A stretch of DNA of 64,000 nt, from positions 74,110,443-74,174,442 of the forward strand of contig CM038229.1 of the NCBI GenBank assembly GCA_021442155.1. Reading direction: 5' to 3'. Positions 26,201 through 37,830 of the stretch are shown one piece after another. How positions within the stretch are numbered: position 1 is the first letter of the stretch; each line of letters begins with the position of its first letter. The stretch comes from Cymbidium sinense. Taxonomy: Eukaryota > Streptophyta > Magnoliopsida > Asparagales > Orchidaceae. A program made the position numbers and the translations under genes. The notes under the pieces are model-generated. The model saw only the letters and a list, made by a program, of their open reading frames with translations. It did not search any database and was not told the origin of the DNA.

Positions 26201-26627
26201 CATCTCCTACTTATCTTCCATTTTGGCTTCGATAATAACTACCTCTTTTGATCAATCTCATTTGATCTTTCAAAAATGAGCTAATAGATTGATAGTCCTT
26301 TCCCATTGAAATCTTTAAAGATCACGATCATTTACCTTAATCGAGAGTTTTCCTAAGAAATTCCCATTTCTTAAGATGTAATAAAGTATGAGGGTTTTCT
26401 CTTATAGGGAACTTAACAAAACTGGTTTAAAATAAACCCTGCTTTACTTTTCCATGTAAAGTAGGGGAAAAATCTCTAGTACATATGTAGACCCATCATC
26501 CTTAGGAGTCCTTATTGAGGTGATTAGGTCCATTAAAGGGTAGTGACTTCTATCTCTCGAGATAGTACACTATTTCCTTAATGATGTATTCAATCACTTG
26601 AATAAGCACATCTATGGATCTGCGTGG
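20230..26627 (+). mobile_element. Long LTR at the 3' side of element A
   Basis: The LTR starts TGTTGACC at 20230 and its similarity to the LTR at 29233-36780 ends near 26627. It includes degenerate 'caaatt/gaccc' sequence (20400-22020), a single subrepeat (near 23850), a TATA-hairpin core (25145-25172), and an end matching '...gatctgcgtggcatc'. Compared with the LTR at 29233 it lacks about 1 kb around 22030-22220, including the exon-like block. It is clearly closer to that LTR than to the LTR at 1260-7218, which is odd for two ends of one element. Confidence 0.75.
25145..25172 (+). promoter_or_regulatory. LTR TATA box and hairpin
   Basis: GTTGTATAAGG overlaps the inverted repeat GGGTAGAGCTTGGCTACCC (25154-25172). 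It is the counterpart of 5811-5835. Confidence 0.55.
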
Positions 26628-27100
26628 CATCCTAAAAAGATGAATTTTTATAGTCTTGCCTCTTTCTTTTCTCTCTATAGATTTATAAGGAATCTCTTAT
26701 AGGAATTTTTCTCCACAAATCCAATTTGTCCCTTTTAGGTATGATGGATCTGATCTAGTCTCTTTAGGCATGATGGATCTTAGTTTAATTTAGATCTAAC
26801 TGCTTTGGGTAAATGGAATCTCAATTGACATTTTGGATATGGCCCCTTTGGGCATGGTGTATCTGATCCAGCCTCTTTGGACAAGATGAATCTTAATTTA
26901 GCTCAGCTTGAATGGATAATATTTTTTTTATTGCTTTGCATGATACATAAAATTACACCCTAGTGATAGGGAAATTTCTCCTTGAAATGAGAATATTTTT
27001 TTATAGTTATGCATAATATCTTTTAAGCTATTACCCATTTATAAAGCATGGGTCTAATGCCTTTTTTGCACCGTTAAGATGATGAGCTCTACCTCCACAT
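26628..27100 (-). other. 3' end of element B with short degenerate repeats
   Basis: The stretch lies downstream of the element B integrase. Between about 26735 and 26905 a phrase like 'cctctttgggcatgatggat' recurs around five times at irregular spacing. No LTR of element B is visible on this side, so its 3' end seems to have been lost where the 20230-26627 LTR abuts. Confidence 0.5.
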
Positions 27101-28260
27101 ACTTTTTTAGTGATATATGGTCCCTCCCAATTTGGATCAAAATTTTCACCAACTCATTGATGTGAAAAAATGGGCCTTCTTTGTACTAGTACTAGTTCAC
27201 CTACTTTGAAGCTTCTTGGATATATCATATGGTCATGAACACGGATCATTATTGCTTTATATGTTTTTGGAGTTTGTTTGGCTTGTAATCCCATTTTATC
27301 TAAGACTTCAAGCTCATCGTATTGTATTTGAATTTTTTTGTGTTGAAAGTTTTCTTTAAACTGCTATGCAGAGTTAAGGATAATTCTATTTCAAGGGGAA
27401 ATATTACTTTTGCTCAAAAGACTAAAGAGTATGGTGTTACTTCTGTAATAGTATTATAAGTGATATGATATGCCCATAATGTTTCTATTAATTTATCATG
27501 TTATTCCCTTTTACTTTTGGAAAGAATTTTCTTAAGCAGCTTAATTAACATTTTGTTAAATGTCTCTTCCAAATCATTAGATCTTGGATTGTATATTGAG
27601 GAATATCACCAATCTATCTTATACTTTCAATAAAATGATAGAATTTGATATTCTTGAAGGAAGTTCCATTGTTCAATATGATTCATCAAGGGACTCTGAC
27701 TCTATAAACAATATGATCCTAGAAGAATTTTACTATATCGTCTGCTTGAACCTCTCTTAATAGAATTTCTTTTTTCCATTTTGATAAATAATCAATAGTA
27801 ATTAGAATGAAGTGATGTTCTCTAGATGATTGTGGATCTATTGAACCTATCATATTAGTTCCCCAGCTTTTAAATAGCCATGATGCTATTATTGAGTGTA
27901 AGGTATTGGGATGTCGATGTAGTGTCTATGCATGTATTTGACACTGATGACATCTTTTATCATATTCAATGCAGTCTTGAACCATGCTAGGCTAGCAATA
28001 TCCCATTCATTCAATTTTGACTTTCATTTTAGGACTAGATTGTTGTGCTCTACACAATTCTTCATGAACTTCAACCATTACTATCTTAGCTTCATCTAGT
28101 CCCAAACATCATAACCACATTTGGTAAAATGTGTGCCGATATAATGTGTCATTTAGACGAGTGTATTGTAATGCTCTTTGTGAAATTTGATGAGCATTTG
28201 ATTTATCTTTTGATAGTCTGCCACATTTGAGATAGATGATGAATGGTTCTCACCAATCAT
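27101..28260 (-). pseudogene. Integrase remnant of element B
   Basis: Reading leftwards, the zinc-binding region appears as 'EVHEELCRAQQSSPKMKVKIE' and 'YDKRCHQCQIHA' (about 28130-27930). The start of the catalytic core follows ('PQSSREHHFILITIDYLSKW', about 27840-27780). The C-terminal 'ENFDPNWEGPY' lies near 27145-27115. Stops and frameshifts occur throughout. The wording is that of Tat-lineage integrases but differs from element A, so this is a separate family or an older copy. Confidence 0.8.
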
Positions 28261-29232
28261 CTTATTCTATTATGGTCATGACTTCTTGACTATCTTTAGC
28301 TTTCAAGCCTTGCAAGAGGGTTAGCACTAGTGCTAACATATTTTAGACTATTATTGTAATTGGATTTACAGGATGGTTTTTCATTTCTTTAGCTAATTTA
28401 GCTAATGTGTCAGCTTTACAATTATCTCGATGTGATATCCTTGTGATGGTTACTTCATGGATTTATTTTAAAAGCTCTAAGATATGTTTATGTTAATGCA
28501 CTAATTCTGGCCTATTTATCTTAAAAGTCTCAATTATTTGTTAGATTATAAGTTAGAAATCTCCATAAATATGAAGCTTCTTAATTTTCATACTAATTGC
28601 TAGCTCTAGGAAATCAATGCTTCATATTTGACCTCATTGTTCTTTCGAGGCTTAGAAGACTAAAGGAATATCATAGTATACCCCCTTATAGAGTTATGAA
28701 TATCGGGTTGATTCTGACTTATACCATATATAAGCTAGGTGGTTTAGCTATTTTTAAAGATGAAGCTTCAACAAAATAAAGATTCCATCCTAATGGTTGT
28801 TGAGCTTTTTCAACCTCAAAAATTTGATCATTAGGCAGCTTGTCATTAAGTGCAGAGTCTATCGGTAAAGGATGAGTGGCAAAGAAATTTGCCAAGGCTT
28901 GCATTTTTATAGCCTTTTATGATACATATGTTATATTGAATTGCAATAATAGGACAGTCCATTTAGCCAAGAGACCTATTAAGGCAGGCCTCATCATCAA
29001 AAATATGATTAGGTTGACTTTGGATATTAATGTTATCTTATGGGATAACATATAATGGAATAGTTTATGAGTCAAAAATATTAATGCTAAACACTTCTTT
29101 TCAATAGGATAATATTTTATTTCAGCTCCTATTAGATGTTGACTTATATAATATAGGGTGTTTTCCTTTCCTTCTTCATTATTTTGTGCTAGTTGAGCTC
29201 CTAGTGATTCTTCTATGGCTATTGTATATATT
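28261..29232 (-). pseudogene. RNase H remnant of element B
   Basis: Near the right edge the - strand reads 'TIAIEESLGAQLAQNEEGKE' and 'LYYISQHLIGAEIKYYPIEK' (about 29225-29100), the standard RNase H opening. The open piece 28904-28719 ('QALANFFATHPLP' ... 'GWNLYFVEASS') is the tether leading into the second RNase H, where the catalytic 'DGAS' has become 'VEAS'. The domain is cut from its RT by the LTR insertion at 29233. Confidence 0.75.
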
Positions 29233-31539
29233 TATTGACCTCATTTTTAGAATGAGCTCTCAACCTCTCCATCTTAGACATAGGACTCCTCTTAAACACT
29301 AAGAGTTATTTAATCTTAAGACATTCTAGTGATTAGATAAACACTCAACCAAACTGTAGAGACTTAGAATAATTAGTCATAGAAATAGATCATGCTTTAG
29401 GGGTCTTAGGAAAACTTGACTACCCTATAGCTTGAACCAAATCCTTACTTCTTTCTTTCAAGTCAAACTCCAAATTCAAACCAATCCCAAATTCAAATCA
29501 ATTTTAAATTCAAACCAATTCCAACATAATTGATCAACTTTGAACTCAATTCAATTCTAAACTTAATTGATTTTCTCAAACCCAAATTAACTTCAAATTC
29601 AAATCAACTTTAATTCCAAATCAAATCTCAAATCAATTCTAACTTAATTCATTTTCTCAAACCTCAAATCAATTCTAATGGATTTTCTCAAATCATGAAT
29701 CAATTCCAAATGATTGGCATCCATGATCACTTCAAATCAAAAATAAAAAAAATAAAAAAATCTTTCCTCAGTCATTTTGATTTCATCTTATGGACTTAGC
29801 TCAGATCAAATTCAAATCAATTCAAATTCAAAATATTTTCTCATAACCCAATTATAATCTCATTATATTCTCAAATATATATGAAATATAAATTTAAATA
29901 TCCAAAATAAATTCAAAACTCAAACTCAAATCTAACCAAAATTCAACCTAAACCCTTTCAAGTCAATTCTTGAACTTAACTAAATCAACCTCAAATCAAT
30001 TCAAACCCTTAGATTTTCTTCATGATTCAATCAATCCTCCAATCATGAAATCAAATATAAACACAAACTTCAATCATCAAACCAAAAATAAATTCAAAAA
30101 TTAAACCCAAATCAAACTCATGTTCACCCTTTTGAACTTTAAATTATCAAATGAATCAAAACTCATTTGACTCTAAATCACTTGAAAATGGATTTATATT
30201 TCAATCATAAGTCCATATGTGAGTTCAATCAAATTTGAATCAATGATCATTGATTGGCTCACTTGATGACAACACCCGAGCTAAATGCTAATCCTACTCA
30301 GATAGAATTGAACTAAGCCCATCTAAGCCTCACATTATGAGCAACAATCATCATAAGAGGATCAATCACTCAAATTGGGTCAAACTAAGTCAAACTTAGC
30401 CTTTGAGCAAGTCAACATTTGACCCAAATGAAATCTATACTAGCCAAAATCCCCCATAGGACAATTTGACTAAAATCATTGATCAAAACCAATTTATGAT
30501 CAATGTTTGAACTTGATCAAGTCATCATTTGAGCATAACCCAAATAATGGCACACTCAAGTTGACCCAACTTGACCTAAAAATAAAATGTGTCAAATATT
30601 GATCTAATTCTTGAAACCATGGGTCAAATTCATTCTAAATCACTTGTTGAACTTAACCAAGCCTCAATTGGCCAACTAGACCAACTAGCCTAATTGGCCA
30701 CTGACAATTTGACCTAAAAGGTCAAATCAAGCCAAAATCAAATCAAACCAAAATTGATTGAAACCAAAGCTTGGAAAACATTTCAAATGACCAACCAAAA
30801 CTAAACCAACCCATGACCTAACCCAGTTAGGTCAAATGGGTCAAATTGGTCAACTTGACCCATTTGACCTAAATGAATTCAAATGAACCAAAACCCAATA
30901 CAAACTGAATTCAACTAAACCAATGATACCAAAACATTTAAAATGGTCATATGAACTTGCCCCAACCCTTGATTTGAGCGAATTTGACCAATTGGTCAAC
31001 TTGACCCAAGTTGACCCATTTTGACCTAAATGGGTCAACATGAGCCAAATGATATCAAATCAACTCCAAATTCATTAAAATTTGGACCAATTTCAAACTA
31101 TTCCAAGTCTGCCTAAATTAAAATCAAAGCTAAATAACCATTTTACCCCTAGGTCAAGGGGTAACCTATGGCTAAATCCACTTGGAATTTAGTCATATCC
31201 TTTTCACGGCCACTTAGCATCCTGTTAGTGAACCAAATGGACATTAATGAGAGTGGTGCACATGACCCAATTGGTTTGGGTCAGTTAAACCTAACCTAAA
31301 GCCAAAATTAGCTCCTCCACTTGAAAATGAGCACATGGATCACCTCCATACTCTCATTTTCCACATGTGCAACTCCACACCACCTCTCCTCTGCCAAATC
31401 TGAATCACATGGTAGCACAAACCACCTAATAAATTCAATCAATCAAGTCAATTGACCCAAGATGGAAGGGAGGCTCACGGTGTCGATCCAGGGGAGGTAT
31501 ACTCCCCTAATTCACTTCATTGAACATCACTTGCACTGA

Positions 31540-31911
31540 TTGAGCCATAGGAAAAAGCAACCTTCTCCAAGTTCCTCCAAGCTTCTTCAAGTTCTTTCCA
31601 ATTCTCCATTTTTAGATTTCTTCAAAGCCAAAATAGGCGAGCTCATTGTAAATTTCACTTTGCCTAATTCACCACCAAAAGATAATTCCTCTTCCAAGCA
31701 CCATCAGAGGACCCAATCGAGCTCATCCAAGTCAAATCTTAAGCACTCAAGACACAAGAAGGAGGGGTTCGACCAAAGCTACAAGCACTTGAAGCTCATC
31801 TTGGCCAATAGGATGATCCACTTGATCTCAAGCCTTCAAACCTTCAACAGGGCTTCATCTCCACTATACGAAGCTACCTCAACATTCGGGAGCATTGGTG
31901 ATAGCCTCTGA
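31540..31911 (+). CDS. 123-codon frame inside the LTR, unidentified
   Basis: An ATG frame of 123 codons is rich in Ser, Lys and His, and lacks membrane segments and recognisable motifs. It sits in the least AT-rich part of the LTR, directly before the splice-donor-like GAG|GTATGCC (GT near 31915). The matching blocks in the other LTRs (2090-2290 and about 63345-63560 inverted) do not keep one long frame. It may be a non-coding leader exon rather than a protein gene. Confidence 0.2.
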   Translation: MSHRKKQPSPSSSKLLQVLSNSPFLDFFKAKIGELIVNFTLPNSPPKDNSSSKHHQRTQSSSSKSNLKHSRHKKEGFDQSYKHLKLILANRMIHLISSLQTFNRASSPLYEATSTFGSIGDSL

Positions 31912-34900
31912 TGAGGTATGCCTCAAAATCGAGCTTAGGCTAGATTTTTTTTAGTCCTTTGTGAAGAGAAGTGTGATCCTAATTAAAATTGATCATTAGA
32001 TGTTCTTTCCCACACCTCTTGATAGTGTGGGTTGAATCCCTACTCAATACAAGATTAAGTGAGCTCAGATCAAGCCTTAAAGGATGGATGGTCCCCATCT
32101 CCCATAAGCGAGAGCAGGGATGAATCATGGACCGTCCATCCCTCATATTTTGGATGGATGGTCCTAATTAAATGATCTAGATCAGATGATTAATCCCTTT
32201 AGAAATTTCAAGTTTAATCTTGATCATCCGATCTTTAATCGGATAGTCCAAAGAGGAAATGCATAGCACTACTGCCTAACTGTGTAACCAATCTGATAAC
32301 TTAAATAACCAATCCCACCGCACCACATGGAAAGCACACACCGAGTTAGCGTTCCACATGTCGTTGACAAAATTAACTATATAATTAAGCGATTTAATTA
32401 CATAATAATCATAAAACTTCAAATATTCATAATTAAATGTAGAAAAATCAAAAAAATATGAATGAGGGCTCACTTTAAAGATAATTCAGTGAGGAATAAT
32501 ATAAAATTATTTCTATTTGATTTTGAACAATGGGTTTTCCTTAATTTGGGTTTACTTATAATCTTAATAATTCTAATTACTCCCAAATTTCTTCAATAAT
32601 TAATTCTAAACTTCTTACGCATGTTTTGAGGGATGACCTCTGCCTCCTCTAATTTTTTTGGAATTTATTAATTGGTTAATTAGGGAAATCAATTAATGAA
32701 TCCCTAATCACTTGCTTAATGTAATTAAGGGTTATTAAGCATGTGAACAGTGGTTTAATCATTTAATTAAAATAATTAAATATTATTTAAGGGATCAAAA
32801 GGTTTATGGAATAATTTTGGGATATTTTCCTTAAGTTATTCCCTAAACTCGCTTTCTTCCTTAATCCAAACCTAATTAAGGGTTAATCCATTAATAACCT
32901 TCTTAATTAATTTAATCAAATTTTTAAAATCAATCTGAACTAAATCAATCCTTTGCTGGGTAGATACTTCGGTGTTCAATAACCTGAGTAAGCTTAAAGA
33001 AATCAAATCCAGACTGCATGTGTGGGAAGTGTAATGAAAATACTTAATTAAAGCCTTTAGCTTAATTAATCATAAATTATGAGCCAATTGCATTAGGCCC
33101 TACCTTTCTTAGGGTGCATTGCTGATTTAAATTCAATGTGGTTACATGCCGTATGTTGGCTCATAATTTTTCAAATAATTATGTTAAGGAGGTGTAGGTA
33201 ACAGGTAATTAATAAACTTAATGTACACCTTAACCTAAACAATATAAAATCAGGTTAATAGTTCTAAAACTTAAACTAAAATAACACATGTGAGAGATTG
33301 GTTAGACTAGCAAACCTTTTCACATTTCTTAAATTAAATTAAACTCAAAAAACAAAAAATTTCTTTAAATAATTTGATTCACTTTAAATGATCTTATTCC
33401 ATAGGATTGTCTTTAGGAATTAATTAAGGTGAATGAAATTACATGCTTACATCACTTTATTTCTTTCTTAGCATGCTAAATATATATGTCAGATGAAAAT
33501 CATGCATTCATGTCTTTTGAAAAATCAAATTAAAATGAAATATTTTCTTTATGTCAAATTGTATGTTTTGGCTAAAGTAAGAATATGAATAGCTATTATC
33601 ACTACTAAATCCAAAATTATTTTCAAAACTTAGAAATCAAATATTACAAATGAAAGGTATGTTAATAATTACTTATAAGCTTTGCATTTGAGTATAATAT
33701 ATGCATTATGTGACTTTTCCTTCTTTTCTCTTTTAACATATTTTGAATAGTATTTGCAAAGTGTATAGTTCATTTGAAATGAACACAACACTTGCATAAA
33801 TCATTCTATTCATTCCTATGATATCCTTTAAGAGGGACCTTCACATAAATTGCATAACCAATTCAAAATAAACAAACTTAAACTTTTTGCATGATTCTTT
33901 TTCTATTCATTTCTTTTATACATACACATGTATTTAAGAAAAGTGGTATGTTAGTCTAGACATCCTAGGTTACGAGACTTTAAGTAGCCCTAAGTAGGTC
34001 TTGTACCTTACACTCCTGGTGTAGAAAATAATGGTGACATACTCATTTATGTCTTTTATACATGTAAATGTGCATGTGAATAATGGATTAAATAACCCCT
34101 CTTTTCTTTTTAATGAAATTATGCATACATGAAACATTCCAAATTTCCTTAAGCAACATCTCTTAGCATTAATCATTAAGGTGTGCTACCATTTCCACTT
34201 GCATGTATAGATATGCTTAGGATTCATCCATGTGCATGTTACACATGTTGGAAAGAAATAAAATGTTATGTGTTTTGTGATAGTAATTCAATTAACATAA
34301 TCTTAAAATTCCATTCTCTTTGAAAAAGTTTGTTTAGGAAAAATCTAAACATAGGATTAAATAAAATACATAATAAAATATTTATCAAAACAAAAATCAT
34401 TAATGAATCTACTTTATAAATTACTTAAGGTATGGAGGAAAGAAAAGTCCTCTTCTCTTTTCTTCTCTTTACAACACTTAGTAATTATTTATAGGTTTAT
34501 TCAAACTAAATCAAATCATAAAATAAAACTTAACCAAATCAACTAAACCACTTAAATAAAACCACCTTATAGGTTGAACCCTTCATACTTAGGAAACTCT
34601 AACCTTAAAGCCTAGCTAAGACAAACCACACAAGCCATGAATGGCACACACATTAAGCTAAGTCACCATTTCTAGTCCTACGTCAGGGCGTTGCATGTTT
34701 TGATGCTTGATTTTGTTTTCTAATATGATATTTTAGTTTGGGTGTTAGGGTGTATGTGTATAGATTGAATGGTAGGATGATCTTAGTCTAATCATTATCT
34801 TCTATAGGAGATTATGCTTAAAGGGTTCTATAATAAAAAAAATAAATGATTTTTGTTATGCAGGTTACTTATACCCTTAAGCATAATCCAAAATAGGCCA

Positions 34901-35280
34901 GGTGGACTTGGTTACCCATGTGTGGGGTGCTAAGTCTAATTTATTCATATACAGGCTTGGGATTGTGTGGTTTGTTTAGCTAATCTCTATTTTATAGGTT
35001 TTAGTTAGATTTACTTTTTCCCATTTTCATGTAATTTTGTAATTAAGATTTGGAATAAATATTATGGGGGATTAGGATGAATATTGGTCATAAGACTATG
35101 TCTTATGTACCATGTGAAGCCTTTAGAGCAACCACATTCCAACTAACCAAAAGAAAAAAAAAAGAAGAAAGAAGATTGAAGAATGAAGAAAGAAGAAATA
35201 AAGAAAGAAGAAATGAAGAATGAAGACCCCCATAACATGAATTCCTTTTTGATTGTAATTAATTCATTTATAATCCATGT

Positions 35281-35306
35281 TGTATAAGAGTAGAGCTCGG
35301 CTACCC
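35281..35306 (+). promoter_or_regulatory. LTR TATA box and hairpin
   Basis: TGTATAAGAG is followed by AGTAG..CTAC in 'gtagagctcggctaccc'. It is the counterpart of 5811-5835 and 25145-25172. Confidence 0.55.
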
Positions 35307-35670
35307 AATTTATTTTTGGGTTTGTGCAATAGATCTTGACCACAAAATGCCTTTTATTCTTTTGCACTAGATTTATAAATTGTTTGATGTTTGTGTAAGC
35401 TTATTCATTAAGATGGCATGATTTTCTTAGTTTCTTCCCTTCTTTGATGAATAGCCTAGATACGATTAGGCTCTTTGGAAAAAATAAATTTTCTATCCAG
35501 CAAAGCAACTCAAAACTAAAAATAAATAACTTGGCTTATAAAATAAGAAAAAAGATTTAGCAACCCCTTAGCTGGATGTTGTATATTTTTACATCATGCA
35601 TAAAAAAGCATCTTATTTCACTCTTGTTATAGAGAGCTTCCTCCTTTGCTAGGAAAGTTGGCTTGATCTT

Positions 35671-35776
35671 TGAAAGCCATGGTAGAAAAACATCTCCTTT
35701 CTTGCTGATTTTGGCTCATAATTTGAAAGCCATGGTAGAAAAACATCTCCTTTCTTGCTGATTTTGGCTCATAATT
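35671..35776 (+). repeat. 53-bp tandem duplication in the LTR
   Basis: Two nearly identical 53-base units begin 'tgaaagccatggtagaaaaa' at 35671 and 35724. The other LTRs have a single copy (near 25570 and 6190), so this is a local duplication private to this copy. Confidence 0.85.
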
Positions 35777-36780
35777 CAATTTCTCTTGCATTAGATATAT
35801 GAATCTTAAAGCATGTGTCTAATGAATTGTTTAAAAATTAAAATAAAATATAACAAAATTTGCATTAAATTTAAGTCATTAATCATGCCCTACATTATCT
35901 AATTTTTTACGGAGTGTGTTTAAGGACTTAGTCTTTTTCTAAATAAACAATAGCCAAGCTATCTTGCAAAACCATATGTTGCCTAGATGTATTTAAAATC
36001 ATAGGAGGAGTTAGTTGGTGGCCACCCCCAAGTAGTTGTAAGTCCAATAGTCACATGGGTTATCCTCTCTTGTGGAGGTAAACCAAATACCCATCTTCAC
36101 CTTAGACTTAGGTCATGCCTTGCCCCTCATCAAAACTCCCTAGCTTTAGGTACAAGGGTTGCTACGTCCCTTTATGGGCTTGACGTATAAATCCTCGCCT
36201 CTTAAGCATTTTCATGATTTTGTGTTATGGAATTGTAAACCCTAGATTTCTAATAAAAATTCAACTCAAATAAATAAGTTCAATTTTAAAAATATAAAGT
36301 CCAACCATAAGATAGTTTGGGATGCTTACTAGGCTTCCAAGTATCATAAGCATCTCCTACTTACCTTCCTTTAATTTTGATATTAACTCCCTCCCCTTGA
36401 TCAATCCCATTGGATCTTCTAAGAATAAACCAATTGATTGATAGTCCTATCTTTAAAATCTTTGGAGACAATGATAATTAACTTTCATCAAGAGTATTCT
36501 TAAGGAATCTCATTCTTTAGAATGTAATTAACTATGGGGAGCTTGCCTCCATAGGGAACTTAATAAATCTAGTTTAAAATAAATGCTGCTTTACTTTTAC
36601 ATGTAAAGTATGAGAAGAATCTCTAGTACATCTGAAGACCCATAGTCCTTAGAAGTCCTATTAAGTTTATTATAACTATTGCAGGATGGTGACTTCTATC
36701 TCTCAAGATAGTACATCTTTCCTAATGTCATACCCGATCACCCTAATAAGAATATCTGTAGATCTACGTGGTGTCTAACA

Positions 36781-36856
36781 CAACAAGTGTTTGATTATTT
36801 TTGGTTCTTCATTTTTGTTTTTTTCTTCAAAAATATAAATGAAGAATTAAAAATTT
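36781..36856. other. Unassigned 76 bases between LTR end and element B pol
   Basis: AT-rich sequence with T- and A-runs. It belongs neither to the LTR as matched elsewhere nor to the RT frame. It may be the start of the internal region left behind when the inserted element was reduced, or filler from repair. Confidence 0.4.
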
Positions 36857-37830
36857 TCACCCCAATAATATCAATGGTTTCCTTGTGATTGGTGTTGGTA
36901 AGATGACTGGGATGTGACTATAAATATAAATAAATTACTTTATGCTATCAAATGCTTCTTGACAAGTGTCATCCCATATAAATGGCACATCATTTTTTCA
37001 TTAATCAAGCTAACGATTAACATATGCCTGAGAGATTAAAAATGTTTCATCTAATGTCTAATGTAAGCCAGTCTGCTTTGCAAGGTGCACAATTATATCA
37101 AAGTTTTAGGTAATGAAATTTTCATTATTTCTTCTATTTTAGATGGATTGATTTCAATCCCTCTGTGGTGTATAATAAAGCTTAGAAATTATCTAGAGGT
37201 CACACCAAAGGCACACTTTAGAGGATTCAATTTTAAATTGAAACTTTGAATCCTATCGAATAAGATCCTTAGATCACTTATAAACCAGCTTTGTGTTTTT
37301 CTTTTAATGTTCAAATCATCAACATAACACTCTACATACTTATGTATAAGATCATTGATGATGCGGGCCAATTCCATCTGGTAAGTGGCACTCACATTTT
37401 TCAAGCCAAATGGCATTACTTTGTAACAATATATGCATTAGAATACAAAATATGTATGTATGCTTTCATCTTCTGGAGCTATTTTAATTTGATTAAAGTG
37501 TGATGATCCATCCATGAAGGAGAACATATCATAGTTGGATGTATTATCCACCATAAGTTTTTCATTGGGGGATGGGAAATTATCTTTTGGTCATACTTTA
37601 TTTAAGTCTCAAAAATTGATACAGATATGGATTTGCTCATTTTTCTTTCTTATTATGGCAATATTAGCAAACCAGCAAGTATATTTTTCTTCTCGGATAA
37701 ACCCTGCTTCGATGAGCTTCTTGGTTTCAATGATTACTTATTCTTAAATTTTTAATCGCATTCACCTTGATGCTTACTTTATTGGTTATACATCAAATTG
37801 AATGTATAGCTATATTTCATTATAAACCTA
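36857..37830 (-). pseudogene. Reverse transcriptase remnant of element B
   Basis: Reading leftwards from about 37745: 'KKLIEAGFIREEKYTCWFAN' and 'KKNEQIHICINF', then 'FSFMDGSSHFNQIKIAPEDE' (about 37535-37475), then the open piece 37416-37189 with 'MPFGLKNVSATYQ', the catalytic YVDDL and 'LNPLKCAFGV'. The thumb and connection run to about 36860, ending near 'KPLIL', where the sequence jumps to 29232. This is a Tat-type RT. The catalytic Asp pair is kept, but there are several stops. Confidence 0.85.

Larger units (their letters stand above)
29233..36780 (+). mobile_element. Giant (7.5 kb) LTR inserted into element B pol
   Basis: The LTR starts TATTGACC (from TGTTGACC) at 29233 and ends GTGTCTAACA at 36780, giving short inverted ends of the TGTT...AACA type. 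Element B coding sequence reads up to 29232 on one side and resumes near 36857 on the other, so this LTR interrupts it. No internal retroelement region accompanies it, which fits a solo LTR. About 75 unexplained bases separate its end from the resumed pol sequence, and no clean 5-bp target duplication is visible. It contains an exon-like block (31540-31914) and a TATA-hairpin core. Confidence 0.8.

Noticed and set aside
36781..36856. Primer-binding site after the 29233-36780 LTR
   Set aside because: No TGGCGACTC-like sequence follows the LTR end, unlike at 7226 and 58491.
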